Assembly: GCF_014236855.1 (NCBI RefSeq)
Contig: NZ_CP051261.1
Location: 3,224,001-3,288,000, forward strand
Source of the DNA: Xanthomonas sp. SI
GTDB lineage: Bacteria > Pseudomonadota > Gammaproteobacteria > Xanthomonadales > Xanthomonadaceae
Direction of reading: 5' to 3'
DNA length: 64,000 nucleotides
Position 1 is the stretch's first letter. Every line of letters begins with the position of its first letter. Below the pieces are notes generated by a model that was given only the letters and a program-made list of their open reading frames with translations, was not told the origin of the DNA and did no database searches. This document shows positions 41,765-55,242 of this stretch, in pieces. The position numbers and the translations under genes were made by a program.

Positions 41765-42079
41765 ATGGCACACAGCAGCTCGAATGTTTCCACCGCCCAC
41801 TGGGTGCAGCGCGTCAACGAGAGCAGCGATGCGCTGGAGCTCACGCCCAGCGTGTTCGAACGCGACGACCCGGTGTCCATCGCCCGTTCGCTCAAGCACT
41901 CCGCCGACCAGAGCGCGCGGCGCCGCACCGGTCCCTACCGCTCGGCGATGTCGATGCTGACCTTCTACATCAACCGCGCCGGCAAGCAGCTGCCGGCCCA
42001 GCGCCGCGAAGTGCTGGAACAGGCCAAGGACGAACTGCGCAGCCTGTACGGCAAGCCGCGCAAGGGCGCCACGGGCTGA
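41765..42079 (+). CDS. DUF3175 family protein
   Basis: 104 residues with the DUF3175 pattern: HWVQRVNESSDALELTPSVFERDDPVSIARSLKHSADQS, then GPYRSAMSMLTFYINRAGKQLPAQRREVLEQAKDELR. A basic helical soluble protein, probably nucleic-acid related in shape, but the family function is not established. The start at 41765 has an AAGGAG site 9 bp upstream. It stands as a single gene next to the deletion scar. Confidence 0.85.
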   Translation: MAHSSSNVSTAHWVQRVNESSDALELTPSVFERDDPVSIARSLKHSADQSARRRTGPYRSAMSMLTFYINRAGKQLPAQRREVLEQAKDELRSLYGKPRKGATG

Positions 42080-42198
42080 GCGCCGCGACACGGCATCGCG
42101 CGACGCATCGTGATGCGCACGGCAATTCCGTGCCTCGCTAGCGCACCTCTGGCGCGTGCCGATTGCCCTGCGCCGAACCATGAGCGCATGATCGCGGC

Positions 42199-43572
42199 AT
42201 GACCAAGGAACCCGACGTTTCGGACTGGGTCCAGCGCCCTGCCGATACCGCTGCCGAACGTGGCCCCGTTGCCTCGGCGATGAGCGAGGATGCGTTGCTG
42301 CTGTCGCGGATCATCCTCGCCCAGGGCGAGATCGCCGCCGCCGGCAGCGACCCATTGCAAGTGGTCGATGTGGTGACCCGCCGCGCGCAGGAGCTGACCC
42401 GCTCCAACGGCGCGGTGGTGGAGATGTGCGACGGCAACGACATGCTGTACTGGTCGGCCAGCGGCACCGCCGAACAGCATCTGGGCCTGCGCCTGCCCAG
42501 CAACGGCAGCCTGTCCGGACTGTGCATGCGCAGCGGCAAGGTGCTGCAGTGCGACGATTCGGAACAGGACCCGCGGGTCAATCTCGATGCCTGCCGCAAG
42601 GTCGGCCTGCGCTCGATGCTGGTGGTGCCGCTCAGCTATGGCGATCGCGGCATCGGCGTGCTCAAGGTGATGTCGCCCTACCCCTGCAGCTACACCCCGC
42701 AGGACGTGCGCACGCTGGAAATGCTGGCGACCCTGGTCGGCGCGACGCTGGCGCTGGCGATGGACCGCGCCGCGCTGCAGACCGACATCGCGCGCCGCCA
42801 GAACGCGGAGAAGCACGCGTTCCGCGAGAAGGCCGCGATCGCCACGCGGATCCGCGAGGTGGTCGCCAACGAGCGCCTGCAGATCGTGACCCAGCCGGTG
42901 CTGACGCTGTCCACGCAGCGCATCGTCGGCGTGGAGGCCTTGTCGCGGTTCCCGTCCAATCCCGGCCTGGCGCCGCTGCGCTGGTTCGACGACGCGAGCA
43001 AGGTCGGGCTGGCGCTGGAACTGGAGCTGGCCGCGGCGCGCAAGGCGCTGCAGTTGCTGGCGCAGCTGCCGGCGCCGCTGTACCTGGCGATCAACGTCTC
43101 CGCGCAGACCCTGCTGCACCCGCAATTGGAGGCGCTGCTGCACGGCCACGACCTGTCGCGGGTGGTGCTGGAGATCACCGAGCAATTGCAGGCGCCGGAC
43201 TATCCGCGCCTGTCCGAGCATATCGGCGCGCTGCAGCGGCAGGGCCTGCGCATCGCGCTGGACGACGCCGGCACCGGCTTTGCCAGCCTGCGCCATCTGC
43301 TGCACCTGTCGCCGGACATCATCAAGCTGGACCTGACCCTGACCCGCGGCATCGACGCCGAACCGCGGCGCCAGCGGCTGGCGCTGGCGATCCTGTCCTT
43401 CGCCGCCGAGACCGATGCCAGCGTCATTGTCGAGGGCATCGAGACCGAGAGCGAACTGGCCACGCTGCAGGCGCTGGGTGCGCGCTACGGGCAAGGCTAC
43501 CAACTGGCGCATCCGGGGCCGCTGTCGGCGCACCTGGCGCGCTATGCGGCGATCGGCGACGAGGCGGACTGA
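42199..43572 (+). CDS. GAF-EAL c-di-GMP phosphodiesterase
   Basis: A 457-residue soluble protein. A GAF sensor (about residues 35-195; SMLVVPLSYGDRGIGVLKVMSP) is followed directly by an EAL domain (about 215-450) without a GGDEF domain. The EAL catalytic set is complete: VEALSRF, AINVSAQ, EITE, LDDAGTGFASL, IKLDL, VEGIETE and GQGYQ. It is therefore expected to degrade c-di-GMP in response to a GAF ligand. The ATG at 42199 is isolated from other genes. A REP pair follows the stop. Confidence 0.92.
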   Translation: MTKEPDVSDWVQRPADTAAERGPVASAMSEDALLLSRIILAQGEIAAAGSDPLQVVDVVTRRAQELTRSNGAVVEMCDGNDMLYWSASGTAEQHLGLRLPSNGSLSGLCMRSGKVLQCDDSEQDPRVNLDACRKVGLRSMLVVPLSYGDRGIGVLKVMSPYPCSYTPQDVRTLEMLATLVGATLALAMDRAALQTDIARRQNAEKHAFREKAAIATRIREVVANERLQIVTQPVLTLSTQRIVGVEALSRFPSNPGLAPLRWFDDASKVGLALELELAAARKALQLLAQLPAPLYLAINVSAQTLLHPQLEALLHGHDLSRVVLEITEQLQAPDYPRLSEHIGALQRQGLRIALDDAGTGFASLRHLLHLSPDIIKLDLTLTRGIDAEPRRQRLALAILSFAAETDASVIVEGIETESELATLQALGARYGQGYQLAHPGPLSAHLARYAAIGDEAD

Positions 43573-43601
43573 GTCCCTCGGTAGAACTTCTGGATCGATC
43601 C

Positions 43602-43682
43602 TGTAGGAGCGGCTTCAGCCGCGACCGATGTCTTCCTTCTTCCTGGTAACGCCCGGTCGCGGCTGAAGCCGCTCCTACAGGG
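43602..43682. repeat. Inverted REP pair downstream of the GAF-EAL gene
   Basis: TGTAGGAGCGGCTTCAGCCGCGACCG (about 43602) and CGGTCGCGGCTGAAGCCGCTCCTACA (about 43655) are perfect inverted copies separated by ~28 bp, so the unit could form a ~26-bp stem. It lies between convergent genes. Confidence 0.85.
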
Positions 43683-43763
43683 GGATCGCAGGGAATCGCG
43701 GGTGATTGCGGCCTGCCGCATTCCGCCCGCTCACGGAGCGCATCGCGCGCAAACGCCGCGCAT

Positions 43764-43793
43764 GAAAAAAGCGGGCCGAAGCCCGCTTTTTCC
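43764..43793. terminator. Bidirectional terminator at the end of pnp
   Basis: AAAAAAGCGGGC-cgaa-GCCCGCTTTTTCC: a 7-bp GC stem flanked by A and T tracts on both sides, 26 bp past the pnp stop and also downstream of the GAF-EAL gene. Confidence 0.9.
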
Positions 43794-43818
43794 TTGGTGC
43801 AGCGTTGACGCCGACGGC

Positions 43819-45927
<2,109 letters not shown>

Positions 45928-46040
45928 GGGGTTTCCTTGGATGATGCTGTCTTCGAATGGACCGCTGACGGCCCATGCCGCTGGCGGGTGGCCGGGAGGA
46001 TCCGGCCGGCGGCGCGGAGCATTCCCCGGGCCACGGTACT

Positions 46041-46078
46041 ACCCAAAACAAAACCGCGGCGCATCACTGCGCCGCGGT
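46041..46078 (-). terminator. rpsO terminator between rpsO and pnp
   Basis: On the minus strand an 11-bp GC stem (arms 46053-46063 and 46068-46078, loop of 4) is followed by TTTTGTTTTGGG. It lies just after the rpsO stop, in the place of the E. coli rpsO terminator, so pnp transcription depends on readthrough or another promoter. Confidence 0.85.
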
Positions 46079-46091
46079 GGGGTTCGTTGCC

Positions 46092-46352
46092 TCAGCGACG
46101 CAGGCCGAGCTTCTCGATCAGCGCCTTGTAGCGCTCGCCATCCTTCTTCTTCAGATAGTCGAGCAGGCTGCGGCGGCGGTTGACCATCTGCAGCAGGCCG
46201 CGGCGGCTGTGGTGGTCCTTCTTGTGGGTCTTGAAGTGGCCGGTCAGCAGCTCGATGCGCGCGGTCAGCAGGGCGACCTGCACTTCCGGGGAGCCGGTGT
46301 CGGCGGCGCCGCGCTTGTTTTCTTCGATGACTTTCTGGGTGTCGATGGACAT
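46092..46352 (-). CDS. rpsO: 30S ribosomal protein S15
   Basis: 86 residues, the family length. The [35 protein letters not shown] stretch and C-terminal [24 protein letters not shown] identify S15, a primary 16S rRNA central-domain binder. It lies after truB, with its own probable promoter in the 215-bp gap. Confidence 0.99.
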   Translation of the reverse strand: MSIDTQKVIEENKRGAADTGSPEVQVALLTARIELLTGHFKTHKKDHHSRRGLLQMVNRRRSLLDYLKKKDGERYKALIEKLGLRR

Positions 46353-46467
46353 GGTGTGTTTTCTCTAAAGATGCGGGGCCGGCAGGAACGTGCTGATGAG
46401 ACGCACCGCCTGGCTCGCCGATTGCGAAGGATGCGCCGGAGCGCAGGGTTGCCGTAAAGGCCGCCGA

Positions 46468-46496
46468 ATTGTACCGGCCCCAGCCCGGACGAACAA
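46468..46496 (-). promoter_or_regulatory. Probable promoter of rpsO(-pnp)
   Basis: On the minus strand TTGTTC (46491-46496), 17-bp spacer, TACAAT (46468-46473). It lies between truB and rpsO, leaving a leader of about 110 nt in which S15 autoregulation would be expected by analogy with E. coli. Confidence 0.6.
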
Positions 46497-46567
46497 GGTG
46501 TTAACGCCGCGTCACGACCTGGCCGGCGCCATGGCGGCTCGCGCCGGGCCGCTCGGCAGGCCGCGGA

Positions 46568-47494
46568 TCAGAGGTTGAACATGCGCTGCGGCGCCAGCAG
46601 CCCGCCGCCATCGACCTGGCCCAGCCCCAGCGGCAGGCCGTCGTCGCCGAACACCGCGACCGCGCCCGGCGCCCAGGCGGCATCGCGCAGACGCTGGCCC
46701 ATGCGGAAACGCTGCGCCGCAGCAGGGTCCAGGCGCAACGGCGGGAAGTCGACCAGGCCGGCGGCCAGCGGCAGCAGCAGCGCTTCCAAGGCCTCCGGCT
46801 CCTTCGCGGCCAGCTGCTGCAGCCGCTCCAGGGTCACCATCTGCGGTTGCCGGAACGGCTCCACCCACAGGCGCCGCAGCCCGGCGATATGCGCGCCGCA
46901 GCCCAGCGCCTCGCCCAGATCGCGGGCCAGACTGCGGATATAGGTGCCGGAGCCGCAGGCCACGTGCAGGCGCAGGCGCTCGCTCTCATGGGCGAGCACG
47001 TCGATGGCGTGGACCTCGACCTCGCGCTCCGGCGCCTCGATGGCTTCGCCGCGGCGCGCCTTGGCGTACAGCGGCTCGCCGCCCTGCTTCAGTGCCGAAT
47101 AGATCGGCGCGCGCTGGCGGATGCGTCCGCGCAGCGGCGCCAGCGCCGCCTGCAGGGTCGCCGCATCGATCGGCGGCACCGGCCGGGTGCGCAGCACCGC
47201 GCCATCGGCATCGTCGCTGTCGGTGCTCACGCCGAGCACGATCTCGGCTTCATAGGCCTTGGCCGATCCCAGCAGCAGCCCGGCCAGCTTGGTCGCCTCG
47301 CCGAAGCACAGCGGCAGCAGGCCGGTGGCCAGCGGATCCAGGCTGCCGGTATGGCCGCCCTTCTCGGCACGGAACAGCCGCCGCGCCGCCTGCAGCGCCG
47401 CGTTGGAACTCATGCCGGCCGGCTTGTCGAGCAGCACGATGCCGTCGAGGCGGCGGAAGGAAATGCGGGGCAGTCGGGGGCCGAAGACGGGCAT
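46568..47494 (-). CDS. truB: tRNA pseudouridine55 synthase
   Basis: Makes pseudouridine 55 in the T-loop of tRNAs; 308 residues. Catalytic motif [24 protein letters not shown] with the essential Asp (about residue 53), preceded by [11 protein letters not shown]. Further blocks: [25 protein letters not shown] and [19 protein letters not shown]. It sits between rbfA and rpsO as in E. coli. Confidence 0.97.
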   Translation of the reverse strand: MPVFGPRLPRISFRRLDGIVLLDKPAGMSSNAALQAARRLFRAEKGGHTGSLDPLATGLLPLCFGEATKLAGLLLGSAKAYEAEIVLGVSTDSDDADGAVLRTRPVPPIDAATLQAALAPLRGRIRQRAPIYSALKQGGEPLYAKARRGEAIEAPEREVEVHAIDVLAHESERLRLHVACGSGTYIRSLARDLGEALGCGAHIAGLRRLWVEPFRQPQMVTLERLQQLAAKEPEALEALLLPLAAGLVDFPPLRLDPAAAQRFRMGQRLRDAAWAPGAVAVFGDDGLPLGLGQVDGGGLLAPQRMFNL

Positions 47495-47739
47495 GGGGCA
47501 ATCGGGACCGGGGACTCGGGACTCGGGACTCGGAAAAGCGAATCGGGAGTCGGACGGTGAGGCCTGCGATGCTGCAGGCCGGACTTGGGGAAATAGCCGC
47601 CGAGCGGCAGCGGACAGCGGATGCGACTACGGCAGGCAATGATGCTGCAGCAGCACGGCCACCGATGCACAGAAGACCTGCTTGCCGCTCGTCAACACGA
47701 CTTGCATACGGCATCGATGCTTGCGCATCGTGCGACCGC
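47495..47739. other. 245-bp spacer between rbfA and truB with GGGACTCGG repeats
   Basis: Contains tandem GGGACTCGGGACTCGGGACTCGG (about 47508-47531), a member of the same short-repeat class as the GGGATTCGG copies. Nothing else recognisable. Confidence 0.55.
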
Positions 47740-48147
47740 TCACTCCTTGGACGGAGCCGGCTCGTTGTCGCCGTCGCCGTCGTGGTCTTCGGTTTGCTGC
47801 AGTTCTGGCATGTCGCGCAGCAGGTTGTCGATGCGCTCGCCGCGATCGACCGAATCGTCGTAGTGGAAATGCAGTTCGGGCACGTGGCGCAACTTCATCG
47901 CCCGTGCCAGTTCGCTACGCAGTTGCGGCGCCAGCTCTTTGAGGCCCTTGACCGCCTCGACCGAGCGCTCGGGCAGCAATGCGGTGACGAACACCTTGGC
48001 ATGTGCCAGGTCGCGGGTGACTTCGACATCGGAAACGCTGACCGACGGCAGGCCGTGATCGCGCACGGCCGAATGCACGATCGTGCCAAGGTCGCGGCGG
48101 ATCTGCGCGGAAACGCGATCGGTACGGTGAAAGGATTTTGTTGCCAT
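47740..48147 (-). CDS. rbfA: Ribosome-binding factor A
   Basis: 30S maturation factor with a KH-like fold, 135 residues from the ATG at 48147. Family features: FHRTDRVSAQIRRDLGTIV, VEVTRDLAHAKVFVTAL, and LRHVPELHFHYDDSVDRGERIDNLL, then an acidic tail. It lies between infB and truB. Confidence 0.96.
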   Translation of the reverse strand: MATKSFHRTDRVSAQIRRDLGTIVHSAVRDHGLPSVSVSDVEVTRDLAHAKVFVTALLPERSVEAVKGLKELAPQLRSELARAMKLRHVPELHFHYDDSVDRGERIDNLLRDMPELQQTEDHDGDGDNEPAPSKE

Positions 48148-48224
48148 GGTCCGGAATCTCTCTGTTCGGAGCGCGGGACCCGGGAAAGGACGGGAACGAG
48201 CGACGCGCACCAGGCCGCCGCTTT

Positions 48225-48257
48225 CCCAATCCCGATTCCCGAATCCCGACTCCCGGC
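48225..48257. repeat. GGGAATCGGG-type repeat between infB and rbfA
   Basis: CCCAATCCCGATTCCCGAATCCCGACTCCCGG: four imperfect 8-bp iterations of the dispersed short repeat, in the 113-bp gap after the infB stop. Confidence 0.65.
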
Positions 48258-48260
48258 TTC

Positions 48261-50975
<2,715 letters not shown>

Positions 50976-51067
50976 TCGGATCCTATGATCTGGTTGGCGC
51001 CCCCTCGCGTGCGAAGGTAGCGCGGATTCTAAGCCCTGATCGGTTCAGGGCGGCATTCATCGCTGAC

Positions 51068-52579
51068 TCATTCGCCGCGTTCCAATCGGGCGATCTCCTC
51101 GGCACGGGCTGCCAGGATGAGCGCAGCGGCGCGCTCCTGGTCCACATCCTCGATGCCGAACTCGAGGATTTCGTCCGCAGCCAGATCCGACAGGTCCTCG
51201 CTGGTCCGCACGCCATGGCTGGCCAGCGCGTACGCGGTAGCCTCGTCCATACCTTCCAGCGCCAGCAAATCCGCCGCCGGCACGCCGCTGTCGTCGCTTT
51301 CCTCGGCGGCCAGCGCCTCGTTGAGCAGCGCATCGCGCGCGCGGGCCCGCAGCTCCTCGACGATGTCCTCGTCGAAGCCTTCCACCGCCAGCAACTCGCC
51401 GACCGGCACGTAGGCGATTTCCTCGACCGAGTTGAAGCCCTCGGCGACCAGGATCGCGGCGATTTCCTCGTCCACTTCCAGCTTTTCCATGAACAGCTGG
51501 CGGGCGACGGTCTGCTCGGCCTCGGACTTGGCCGCGACCTGCTCGGCGGTCATCACGTTGAGCTGCCACCCGGTCAGGCGGCTGGCCAGACGCACGTTCT
51601 GGCCGCCCTTGCCGATCGCCTGGGCCAGCCGGTCTTCGGCCACCGCCAGGTCCATCGAGTGCTTTTCTTCATCGACGATGATCGACTGCACCTCGGCCGG
51701 CGCCATCGCGTTGATGACGAAATTGGCCGGGTTGTCGTTCCACAGCACGATGTCCACGCGCTCGCCGTTGAGCTCGTTGGACACCGCCTGCACGCGCGAA
51801 CCGCGCATGCCGATGCAGGCGCCAATCGGGTCGGTGCGGGTGTCGTGCGCCAGCACCGCGATCTTGGCGCGGTCGCCCGGATCGCGCGCGCAGGCCTTGA
51901 TCTCGACCAGGCCCTGGCCCACTTCCGGCACTTCCAGCTTGAACAGCTCGATCATGAATTCCGGCGCGGCGCGGCTGATGAACAGCTGCGGGCCGCGCGG
52001 CTCCGAGCGCACTTCGGCCAGGTAGCCGCGGACGCGGTCGCCGGCACGCAACACGTCGCGCGGAATGCCCTTGTCCTTGGGAATGAAGGCCTCGGCGTTG
52101 CCGCCCAGATCGACATAGATGTTGCCGCGCTCGGCGCGCTTGACTATGCCGGTGACCAGTTCGCCGATGCGGTCCTTCCACGCGTCCACCACCTGCTGGC
52201 GCTCGGCCTCGCGCACGCGCTGCACGATCACCTGCTTGGCGGCCTGCGCGGCGATGCGCCCGAAATCCGGGTTCTCGATCTGCTCTTCGATGTAGTCGCC
52301 CACATCCACGCCTTCGGCTTCGTCGACCGCGTCCATCAGACGGATCTGCCGGTCCGGCGATTCCATCACCACGTCGTCGGCCACCACTTCCCAGCGGCGG
52401 TAGGTTTCGTAATTGCCGTCCTTGTGATCGATGGTGACGCGCGTTAACACGTCCTGATCGGGGTAGCGCTTCTTCGCCGCCGAGGCCAGGGCGGCCTCGA
52501 TCGCGTCGAAGATCACTTCGCGCGGCACGCCTTTTTCGTTGGCCACCGCGTCGACTACCAGCAACAGTTCCTTGCTCAT
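51068..52579 (-). CDS. nusA: Transcription termination/antitermination factor NusA
   Basis: 503 residues. N-terminal RNAP-binding domain, S1 domain ([25 protein letters not shown]), KH1/KH2 ([27 protein letters not shown] and [24 protein letters not shown]) and two C-terminal acidic AR repeats ([43 protein letters not shown]). The ATG at 52579 overlaps the rimP stop (ATGA). Confidence 0.99.
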   Translation of the reverse strand: MSKELLLVVDAVANEKGVPREVIFDAIEAALASAAKKRYPDQDVLTRVTIDHKDGNYETYRRWEVVADDVVMESPDRQIRLMDAVDEAEGVDVGDYIEEQIENPDFGRIAAQAAKQVIVQRVREAERQQVVDAWKDRIGELVTGIVKRAERGNIYVDLGGNAEAFIPKDKGIPRDVLRAGDRVRGYLAEVRSEPRGPQLFISRAAPEFMIELFKLEVPEVGQGLVEIKACARDPGDRAKIAVLAHDTRTDPIGACIGMRGSRVQAVSNELNGERVDIVLWNDNPANFVINAMAPAEVQSIIVDEEKHSMDLAVAEDRLAQAIGKGGQNVRLASRLTGWQLNVMTAEQVAAKSEAEQTVARQLFMEKLEVDEEIAAILVAEGFNSVEEIAYVPVGELLAVEGFDEDIVEELRARARDALLNEALAAEESDDSGVPAADLLALEGMDEATAYALASHGVRTSEDLSDLAADEILEFGIEDVDQERAAALILAARAEEIARLERGE

Positions 52580-53235
52580 TCTTTCGCTCCGCGCGCAGCC
52601 TTGTCGGCTGCCGGTTCGTTGGATGGTTTCTTATTGGGTTTTGCGGTCTTGCCGGCCGGCTTGGGGCGCTTGGTGGGGCGCTTGGCCGGCAGCTTGGGAG
52701 TGCTACCCGGCTGCTTGGGGGGCTTGCCCGGCTTGGTCGGGGCCAGGCCCAGGGCCGCCCAGTCGGGCAGGATCCGCGCCTTGTCGATATTGTCGAAGTC
52801 CACCGCCAGTTCGGCGCCGTCGACCTCGAACACGATGCGGCCGGCGTCCACGTCCACCTGGGCGATGCGCCCCTGCAGGCGCCGACGGCCCTGCTGCGGC
52901 AGCTTCAACACCACCTTGGCCGACTCGCCCTGATGGCGCGCGAACTGCGCGGCGGTGAACAGCGGACGGTCCACGCCGGGCGAGGACACTTCCAGCGTGT
53001 AGTTGCCGCTGATCGGATCTTCCACGTCCAGCTGCGCCGACACTTCGCGGCTGACCCGCTCGCAATCGTCGACATTGACGATGCGCTCGGGCTGTTCGGC
53101 CAGCGGCACGTCGATATACAGGCGCAGCGTGGCGCCGCCCGGGGCCGGCAGGTATTCCGCCCCCAGCAGTTCCAGGCCCAACGCGTCCACGGTCGGGCCC
53201 AGCAGATTCGCGATTTCGTTTGCCTTGTCGCTCAC
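52576..53235 (-). CDS. rimP: Ribosome maturation factor RimP with Lys/Pro-rich C-terminal extension
   Basis: 30S maturation factor, 219 residues from a GTG at 53235. Core blocks: [64 protein letters not shown] and DRPLF. The family is usually about 150 residues; here the last ~50 are a low-complexity basic tail ([20 protein letters not shown] and on) that could contact rRNA. I preferred GTG 53235 because homology begins there; an upstream ATG at 53412 would cross the spacer hairpin. First protein gene after tRNA-fMet. Confidence 0.95.
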   Translation of the reverse strand: MSDKANEIANLLGPTVDALGLELLGAEYLPAPGGATLRLYIDVPLAEQPERIVNVDDCERVSREVSAQLDVEDPISGNYTLEVSSPGVDRPLFTAAQFARHQGESAKVVLKLPQQGRRRLQGRIAQVDVDAGRIVFEVDGAELAVDFDNIDKARILPDWAALGLAPTKPGKPPKQPGSTPKLPAKRPTKRPKPAGKTAKPNKKPSNEPAADKAARGAKE

Positions 53236-53305
53236 AGCCTGCCTTGCATTTGAATGAATGAAATCAATCGGTCCTGGCGGTTTTCCCGGACCCCGGAAAC
53301 GACAA

Positions 53306-53328
53306 AGGGCCCGTTGGGCCCCTTTCCG
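53306..53328 (-). terminator. Hairpin between tRNA-fMet and rimP
   Basis: AAAGGGCCC-gttg-GGGCCCTTT-like stem (AAAGGGCCCGTTGGGCCCCTTT). On the minus strand it is followed by TTTGTCGTTT. Placed after the tRNA, it may be a partial terminator or a processing barrier that separates tRNA from rimP-nusA-infB mRNA. Confidence 0.6.
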
Positions 53329-53443
53329 GTACGACTCCGGTAAAACTGGATTCCGGTTGCAAAGACGGGAACATGCGTCTTCGCGAAGCCCAAATTTCCC
53401 TACCGCAGGCAACCGGTGAACTGGTTGCCGCTGTAGACAAATA

Positions 53444-53520
53444 TGGTAGCGGGGGCAGGATTTGAACCTGCGACCTTCGGGTTATGAGCCCGACGAGCTG
53501 CCAGACTGCTCCACCCCGCA
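53444..53520 (-). tRNA. metY: Initiator tRNA-fMet (CAU)
   Basis: 77-nt tRNA with anticodon CAT in CTCATAA and three consecutive G-C pairs (GGG/CCC) in the anticodon stem, the initiator hallmark. D-arm GGAGCAGTCTGG, T-arm GGTTCAAATCC, encoded 3' CCA. The first position is T opposite T72, unpaired; E. coli has C1/A72, also unpaired, which fits an initiator. It heads the rimP-nusA-infB cluster, as metY does in E. coli. Confidence 0.97.
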
Positions 53521-53531
53521 GCAGAAGCGGA

Positions 53532-53560
53532 ATTATGAAGAACCAGCGCGATTATTGCAA
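53532..53560 (-). promoter_or_regulatory. Promoter of the tRNA-fMet/rimP/nusA/infB cluster
   Basis: On the minus strand TTGCAA (53555-53560), exactly 17 bp, CATAAT (53532-53537), ending 11 bp before the tRNA 5' end. Position and spacing are those of a strong housekeeping promoter. Confidence 0.75.
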
Positions 53561-53667
53561 GCCCTGATTTTCATCCGACCCGGTGGCGATGCCGCCGGTC
53601 TTCGAGCGACATGATAACCGCAAGCGACCGATAACGGAATAGCGATAGCATCGCTCGATGCACAAAC

Positions 53668-53696
53668 GACAACGCCGCCAAGATGGCGGCGTTGTC
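53668..53696 (-). terminator. nuo operon terminator
   Basis: A 12-bp perfect stem GACAACGCCGCC / GGCGGCGTTGTC with a 5-nt loop (aagat), followed on the minus strand by GTTTGTG. It lies 34 bp after the nuoN stop. Confidence 0.8.
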
Positions 53697-53729
53697 GCAA
53701 ACAGCTTGAAAACAGCGCTTCGCGCGCGA

Positions 53730-55211
53730 TCAGGCCAGGTGCGCGAACGCGCGCTGGCACCACGCCATCAGCGGGCTCCAGGCCAGACCCAGTGCCAGCA
53801 AGCCGATCGCATTCACACCCAGCACCACGCCGAGCACGCGGTCGTCGTTGGCCGGCAACGGTTCGCCGACCGGCTCGTCGAAATACATCACCTTGATGAC
53901 GCGCAGGTAGTAGAACGCGCCGATCACCGCACACAGCACCGACAGGATCGCCAGGCCGGTCCACCAGAGGTTGTCGGTCGGCACTGCGAGCACCGCGCCG
54001 AGCACTGCCAGCTTGGCCCAGAAGCCCAGGAACGGCGGCACGCCGGCCAGCGAGGCCATGATGCACAGCACCAGCAGCGCCATCCACGGGTTGCGCGCGT
54101 TCAGGCCCTTGAAGTCGTCGATGTGCTCGGCCTCGAAGCCCTTGCGCGACATCGCGATGATCGCGCCGAACGAGGCGGTGGACATCACCGAATAGCAGAT
54201 CGCGTAGAACAGCGCCGCCGCATAGCCGCGCTCGCCGCCGCCGGCCACGCCGAGCAGCAGGAAGCCGATGTGCGAGACAGTCGAATACGCCAGCATGCGC
54301 TTGAGGTTGCTCTGCGCCAGCGCCATCAGGTTGCCGACCAGCAGCGACAGCGCCGCCAGGCCGCCGATCACCCAGTGCCACTGCTCGGCCAGCGGGCCGA
54401 CGCCCACTTCCAGCAGCCGGTAGGCCATGCCGAACGCGGCCAGCTTCGAGGCCGAGCTGATGAACAGCGCGATCGGTGCCGGCGCGCCCTGGTACACGTC
54501 GGGCAGCCACATGTGGAACGGCGCGGCGCCGAGCTTGAACGCCACGCCGGCGATCATGAAGATGGTGCCGGTCAGCAGCAACGTGCGCTCGTGGGTGGAG
54601 CCGATCGCCTCGTGGATGCCGGTCAGGCTCAGCGTGCCGGTGGCGCCGTAGATCAGCGACATGCCGTACAGCAGCAGGCCCGAGGCCAGCGAGCCGAGCA
54701 CGATGTACTTCATCGCCGCCTCGGTGGCCATGCCGTTGTCGCGGTTCGACGCGACCAGCGCGTAGGAGCACAGCGCCAGCAGTTCCAGGCCCAGGTACAC
54801 CATCAGCAGGCTGCCGGCCGAGACCAGGATCATCATGCCGACCGTGGCGAACAGCACCAGCACCGGGATCTCGCCCTGGTACAGCTTGCGCTCGCGCAGG
54901 TAGCTCCAGCCGTAGATCAGGGTCAGCGCGCTGAGGCCGACGATCACCGTCTTCATCACGTCGGCGGCGGCGTCGCGCACGAACATGCCGTTGAACACCT
55001 CGCCCTGCCCGCCCACGCCGGCGAGTAGCATCGCGAACACCGCGACCAGGATCGCCACCGAGACGATGTGGGTCCAGGCCTTGTTGCGCTCGCTGACGAA
55101 CAGATCGAGCATCAGCAGGGCGAAGGCGCCGCCGGTCAGCACCAGCTCGGGGAGCAGGGGCGGCAGGTCGACGGCGGTCAGGGGCAGTAGCGCAGGGGTG
55201 GTCATCATCAA
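53730..55211 (-). CDS. nuoN: NADH-quinone oxidoreductase subunit N
   Basis: Proton-pumping antiporter-like membrane subunit, 493 residues, about 14 helices. The characteristic central block includes GVAFKLGAAPFHMWLPDVYQGAP with the conserved Lys, and the later LLVGNLMALAQSNLKRMLAYSTVSHIGF. It is the last gene of the nuo operon, 31 bp after nuoM, ending at a strong terminator. The start is among three consecutive ATGs (55211, 55208, 55205). Confidence 0.97.
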   Translation of the reverse strand: MMMTTPALLPLTAVDLPPLLPELVLTGGAFALLMLDLFVSERNKAWTHIVSVAILVAVFAMLLAGVGGQGEVFNGMFVRDAAADVMKTVIVGLSALTLIYGWSYLRERKLYQGEIPVLVLFATVGMMILVSAGSLLMVYLGLELLALCSYALVASNRDNGMATEAAMKYIVLGSLASGLLLYGMSLIYGATGTLSLTGIHEAIGSTHERTLLLTGTIFMIAGVAFKLGAAPFHMWLPDVYQGAPAPIALFISSASKLAAFGMAYRLLEVGVGPLAEQWHWVIGGLAALSLLVGNLMALAQSNLKRMLAYSTVSHIGFLLLGVAGGGERGYAAALFYAICYSVMSTASFGAIIAMSRKGFEAEHIDDFKGLNARNPWMALLVLCIMASLAGVPPFLGFWAKLAVLGAVLAVPTDNLWWTGLAILSVLCAVIGAFYYLRVIKVMYFDEPVGEPLPANDDRVLGVVLGVNAIGLLALGLAWSPLMAWCQRAFAHLA

Positions 55212-55242
55212 ATCTCTGGAATCATTTCGCTCGACGGCCCGA

